Positions 59,804 to 64,000 of a stretch of DNA of 64,000 bases are shown here, piece after piece. The translations under genes were made by a program, and so were the position numbers. Where the stretch lies: the NCBI RefSeq assembly GCF_020379485.1, contig NC_063438.1, positions 9,190,335 through 9,254,334 of the forward strand, in the 5' to 3' direction. The notes beneath the pieces are model-generated. The model had not been told where the DNA came from. It did no database searches and saw nothing but the letters and a program-made list of their open reading frames with translations. This stretch comes from Brassica napus (Eukaryota; Streptophyta; Magnoliopsida; Brassicales; Brassicaceae). Positions within the stretch are counted from its first letter, which is position 1. Each line of letters opens with the position of its first letter.

Positions 59804-61803
59804 ATGGCGGCTTCTAGTATGCATTTTCTCTTCATTTTTGCATGTTTTGTTTGTTTATTTCTTGTTCTGCTGTTATATCTATTACAAAAGAATGATATCA
59901 AGTTGTGAAGTTTATCATTTTGTTTCGCATAATTCTCTCCCTTCAATTTTCTTCTGTTTCACGTCACCTTAGAATGGAATAAGTACACATGCAGACTATA
60001 TAAGTTATTCTGATAAAACACATGGCATCTGGTTTGGTTTTTCTTCTATATGCACTCTGTATATGTTATTTAGGCCATGAGGTCTACGATTCTCTTGTTA
60101 TATAACATTGTAAAGTCTACATTAGATGACCATAAACAAATCTTCTCAATTTTCTTTGGCGGCTCTATACCTTGTATCATACGTTTATCTCGAAATGTTA
60201 CTGTGAATGTTGCTTTTTGTCATTTTTATTAAAATGTGGAATATATATTACTCTAAAACATTTTGTTTGGTATTAACATTGCTGTTGCTAAAATCTTCGC
60301 AGGTAGTAGTAGTAATTCAATTGGAACTGAAGATGGATATGTTTTGGAGCCGCAAGGAGAGCATAGAGTCACTATAGTTTGGCTGCATGATGTGCATGAA
60401 AATAGCTATAAGTAACACTATATATCACGTTCCTTGTCTCATATCGTTGCATATATTCCTTTGTCTTTAAGGATCAAAGAAATTTCTTCTAATCTAATTT
60501 ATCTGTTTTATGTATTAACCATTCAAACTCCATTTTGTCTATCTTAACTTATTTGTACTTCTTTTTTTTGTGAAGAAACATATATATTTGTACTCAAATT
60601 GTGCTTTTTCATTGTGTATCTGTTCTGTTTTCAGATCACTTCAGATTGTAAGAAGTCTAAATCTTCGAAATGTAAGTATCAGTGAACATAGAATGCTAAT
60701 AATAAACCAATTAAAGCATGGTTGTTTTGATAACATTGTACAAAAAATATTTTATGCATAGATCAAATGGATTTGTCTGGATTCTGGTACACGTGTTGAT
60801 GTATTTTCACCTGGAGGTGGAGTGCCCACAAATTCCTGTAAGATCACTTGTGTTATATTTATCTTTCCTTGCTCTAAAACTTCAAAAAATACATTTTTTT
60901 CATTTTTTATACAAAAAACCCCAATATTTGTGAGGTTAAACAGTTTAAATAGTTGGCAAGACCCTCTTTGTTGAATCAGGGTGCAACGTGGGTATGATTA
61001 CCGATACTACGCAAGATTGTCGGGATGAATTAGATTCTGCCGCTGTACGTGTTGCTAACATTTTATCGACAGAACCAGAAAATGGTATATAATATAGAGA
61101 GATCTATTTACACCTAACATTGCTACATTATATATTATCAAGCATATTAATCATTAGGCGCTTTTTCTTTTAGTCATAAAAGGAGTAGGAGGTGTCGGCC
61201 AAGGTGCACAAGTAGCTCTGAACTTTGCAAAGTGGAACGCCGTTGGAGATCATACGATGAATATGCGACTTGTAATAGGGATAAACTCTTGGTGTGTATA
61301 TACTCTTCTAGTACTCATGTTAATATTTAATTAGTTATTATAACTAAAGTTAGATATAACATGTTGACTTCACCCAGGAGAATACCTACCAACAGGATAG
61401 ATTATGATTTTGGGGCTGCAATTCGTTCTTCATGGCAGTCAATCCTACTTATACGTGGAAATCGTATGTGTATAATGTTAATTTATATATTTGTTTTTCG
61501 CAATAGATAGACAAGGATCATGAGATATATATAATAATAATAATAACTCTTTGTGATTGTTTTGTGTTGCAGTCGAACCGAGTATTCCTTTATACTTTGC
61601 AAAAGAAACTGCTGTCTCCCTTATAGATGATGGATTTGGAGAAGTTTCGTTTGTACAATTCCGAATGTATAAACATACATTAACGATTTTACTTTGCTTT
61701 GTTCTACCATTTTTGTTTGAACACTTTGTGTAATTAGGTTATGTCAGTGTGCAGGCTTGGTCGTGAAATCACTGTGAACGTACTGAAAAAGGTCGAAGTC
61801 TGA
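59804..61803 (+). CDS. Small alpha/beta-hydrolase family protein, apparently lacking the catalytic triad
   Basis: Nine exons (59804-59816, 60303-60411, 60635-60671, 60762-60837, 60980-61084, 61174-61291, 61378-61463, 61573-61666, 61755-61803) join to an intact 228-residue frame. The fold resembles acyl-protein thioesterase/carboxylesterase: HRVTIVWLHDVHENSYKSLQ (core strand and oxyanion loop), IKWICLDS, FSPGGG. The nucleophile elbow, usually GxSxG, reads G-V-G-Q-G at ~120-124, so the Ser is Gly122. The usual Asp region reads RGNLEPSIP, and the His region reads RMLGREITVNVL. It is therefore probably a non-enzymatic member. Position matches the Arabidopsis cluster At1g52440-At1g52470, known from memory. 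Splice sites and phases are all consistent, so the gene is not obviously broken. Confidence 0.85.
60550..60594 (-). mobile_element. Ultra-truncated retroposon footprint inside intron 2 of the hydrolase gene
   Basis: The 10-bp direct repeat TATTTGTACT (60550-60559, 60585-60594) brackets an insert that reads on the - strand TATATGTTTCTTCAC plus A run. It lies 40 bp before the exon 3 acceptor region. Confidence 0.45.
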
Positions 61804-61923
61804 TTGAACGGGAAGCTTCCACTCGATCCAAACTAATATCATCCATGAACTGTTATCTATTTTTTTCAGTATTTTCGTTGCGCTATTTAGTGAACTAATG
61901 TCGTTGATATTTTCAACATTACT

Positions 61924-61929
61924 AATAAA
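61924..61929 (+). terminator. Polyadenylation signal of the hydrolase gene
   Basis: AATAAA 120 bp after the stop, followed by T/A-rich sequence. The retroposon at 61989 begins 60 bp downstream. Confidence 0.45.
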
Positions 61930-61988
61930 ACTGCATGAAACAGACTCTACAACTTATGATATTTCCATGAGATTGTGTTCCTATTAAT

Positions 61989-63879
61989 TTTTTTTGACAA
62001 AATGTGAATTCATTTCAATAAGAAATGGCAAAGAGGTACAAGCAAGCATGAACCTAAAGCTGCAATTAAGCAAAGTTCTATCAAAGAAACCCCAAAAAAA
62101 GATAAAAAAGCCCCTTGGATACAAAATAGGTTTAGTCTAAATCATAAGAAACAGACTAAAGCTAAACTAGGAGATCATAAGGTTAACTATTGGCCATAGG
62201 TAGACCAAGAAGCAACTCATTCACTGTAAACTGCAAATGAGAAGACTGGTCTTGGGTATGGATGGAAACGGAGCAATCCCGGGGATACTTTGACGGCAAC
62301 AGGCGGAGGCGGATTGACGAGCCGGCCCCGGCTATTACACTAACAATGAGACCAGATCCAGCCAAACCAGAGACTTTGCGAAGGAGAAGCTGTGAGTCCA
62401 AACTAACAGATGAAAGACACTCGATGAAGAACAAGGGCTCTTGAGGAGGTAGGCGGAGGTTTATCTCCCGACTCCGGCCACTTCCTCGGAGGAGATAATG
62501 CATTTCAACCGTCAAAGAGGCAGCAACACCCACCCAAAGCTTCATTCCCAGGCTTGAAGAACGGGAGCAGAAGCTCCAAACAAACACGGCAAGCGACTGA
62601 GGATGCTGTAGAGTAACCGCAACGAAGGGTCTGAAACAGGGCCAGTCCCCGAAGCCCCAAAGAACCAACAAGCAGCAACAAGAAACAACACATCCACGGA
62701 TAACCACCGTGATAAGCTAACCCCACAATCTTAAACAGAGGTTCTCAGTGGTTTCCTCCACACCACTTTCTCACAGAGAAGAGAAGCTCTGAACTTACCC
62801 GTGAGATAAACCGACGGAGATGAAGGAGCACGAAGCTAATCGAAGACATGAAGGAGGCAGCGACGCACCAGACTGCCATCGACGCCTCAGAGAAACTAGA
62901 TCTGACCCAGATCTATCGCCTGTGAGATAACAAACTAAGTCCCACATTGGAAAATTAGACAAGGAGTGTCTAATATATAAAGAGATGTCTAACTCTAATA
63001 GTACGAGGTCTTTTGGGATAAAAACCAAAAGTAAAACCATGTGGGCTAACCTCTAAGGTCCAAAGTGGACAATATCGTACTAATCGGAGAATATAGAGTT
63101 GGACACGGGATTTAACAATCCCAACAATTGGTATCAGAGCGGTTGACAAGAAATCTGTAAGAAAGACCGAAATACCCTTTGAATGATGAATGAGTGATGA
63201 ATGGGTATCCTATGAGTTAGGAATGAGAGGTGTGTAGCAGATATCGAGTCAGAAGATCCTGGAGATCAGTTGTGGGACACGAGATGAATGTAATCCTTAG
63301 TTTGAAGGGGAGAATGTGAGATAACAAACTAAGTCCCACATTGGAGAATTAGACAAGGAGTGTCTAATATATAAAGAGATGTCTAACTCTAATAGTACGA
63401 TGCCTTTTGGGATAAAAACCAAAAGTAAAACCATGTGGGCTAACCTCTAAGGCCCAAAGTGGACAATATCGTACTAATCGGAGAATATAGAGTTGGACAC
63501 GGGATTTAACAATCCCAACATCGCCTTCACCCAAGAGAGCAAGCTCACGGAACCCTTCAACACAACCAGTAACCGAGACCTCGTCACTGCTCCAGAGGAC
63601 CACAGACACCCGCGAAACCCCTTTTAAAACCGCCGGAGAACCACCAGAGGAGATCCAAAAACAGTCAACATGTCGGACGGGTTAATGAGGAGAAGAAGGG
63701 GTAAGAGGAGGTAACCAAGACAAAAAAAACTAAAAAGGGGTGACCGACGACAAGGAGAGTCGCCAGTCACCGGAGGAGGACGAATAGATCTGGTGTTTTA
63801 TGGTAGAGAGGTTTTTAGAGATAGAGAGAGAAAAAGTTTTTCTTCGTACCAACTTAGTTTTTACGTATCTAGGTTACTC
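61989..63879 (-). mobile_element. LINE-related retroposon with 13-bp target duplication, hosting a TRIM
   Basis: The perfect 13-bp direct repeat TGTTCCTATTAAT (61976-61988, 63880-63892) flanks the block. On the - strand it ends ATTCACATTTTGTC then an A tail (T run at 61989-61996), so it inserted by target-primed reverse transcription. Removing the TRIM leaves about 1.3 kb of GC-richer sequence with no reverse transcriptase. The longest - strand open frame (62183-62707) has no recognisable domain. It is probably an internally deleted LINE or a non-autonomous relative. Confidence 0.75.
62921..63520 (+). mobile_element. TRIM (miniature LTR retrotransposon)
   Basis: Two 206-bp LTRs (62921-63126 and 63315-63520) start TGTGAGATAACAAAC and end AATCCCAACA. 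I count four base differences between them (about 98% identity). Just inside the left LTR is TGGTATCAGAGC (63129-63140), complementary to initiator tRNA-Met, and just before the right LTR is a purine tract TTTGAAGGGGAGAA (63301-63314). The internal domain is 188 bp with no protein. The perfect 5-bp duplication TCGCC flanks it (62916-62920, 63521-63525). It depends on enzymes of other LTR elements. Confidence 0.93.
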
Positions 63880-63892
63880 TGTTCCTATTAAT

Positions 63893-64000
63893 AAAACTGC
63901 ATGAGATTGTCACTTTTGGTACAATGGACTTTTTTTTTGTAGTTGAGATTCTATTTATATTGGAAGAAATATCAGTTTATGTATCATCTAACTTGATTTA
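63893..64000. other. Host sequence right of the retroposon
   Basis: Short AT-rich flank continuing the hydrolase 3' region. No feature seen. Confidence 0.4.

Noticed and set aside
61924..63905. AATAAAACTGCATGA present on both sides of the retroposon
   Set aside because: It lies outside the exact 13-bp duplication and does not abut the element on the left, so it is better read as a local repeat in the host flank.

Overview
The window is plant nuclear DNA: intron-rich genes with GT-AG splice sites, AT-rich intergenic DNA and many nested transposons. Gene content and order point to Brassicaceae, most likely Brassica or a close relative. From memory, the six host genes fall in the same order as Arabidopsis thaliana chromosome 1 around At1g52360 to At1g52470: coatomer beta', a NUP50/Ran-binding protein, a BGLU18-type beta-glucosidase, a TSA1-type EFE-repeat protein, a family-1 glycosyltransferase and a small alpha/beta-hydrolase. 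All six are on the + strand. No database search was run.

Layout. 0-9.6 kb is gene-poor: a minisatellite with a hAT-like MITE, a probable 5.7-kb Helitron carrying a Harbinger-like MITE and a gypsy-type solo LTR, and a second Helitron. 9.6-19.2 kb: a foldback MULE sits about 145 bp upstream of the coatomer beta' ATG (24 exons), followed by the NUP50-like gene. 19.2-29.3 kb is a transposon field: a MULE inside a long-inverted-repeat MULE, a further MULE, a Helitron and retroposon remnants. 29.4-41.2 kb holds the ER-body pair: a 12-exon beta-glucosidase ending in REEL and a 23-exon TSA1-like gene built from eight identical-length 48-nt exons. Between them lie a MULE, a truncated CACTA head and a hAT-like element. 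42-48 kb is a LINE with two long open frames. 49.1-51.5 kb is the glycosyltransferase, with an apparent one-base frameshift. 51.9-53.4 kb is a MULE derivative with a MuDR-type DNA-binding ORF. 53.9-58.5 kb is a decayed LINE on the - strand. 59.8-61.8 kb is the alpha/beta-hydrolase, which appears to lack the catalytic triad. 62-63.9 kb is a retroposon with a TRIM element inside it; both have target-site duplications.

How the genes relate. Coatomer beta' (COPI coat) and the NUP50-like protein (nuclear pore/Ran) are housekeeping genes. In Arabidopsis, BGLU18 and TSA1 act together in leaf ER bodies, TSA1 as a luminal shaping protein and BGLU18 as the stored glucosidase, so these neighbours form a small functional cluster.

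The most unusual pattern is a set of about ten very short poly(A)/poly(T) insertions (13-42 nt), each between 10-16 bp direct repeats. They look like LINE insertions truncated almost to the tail.
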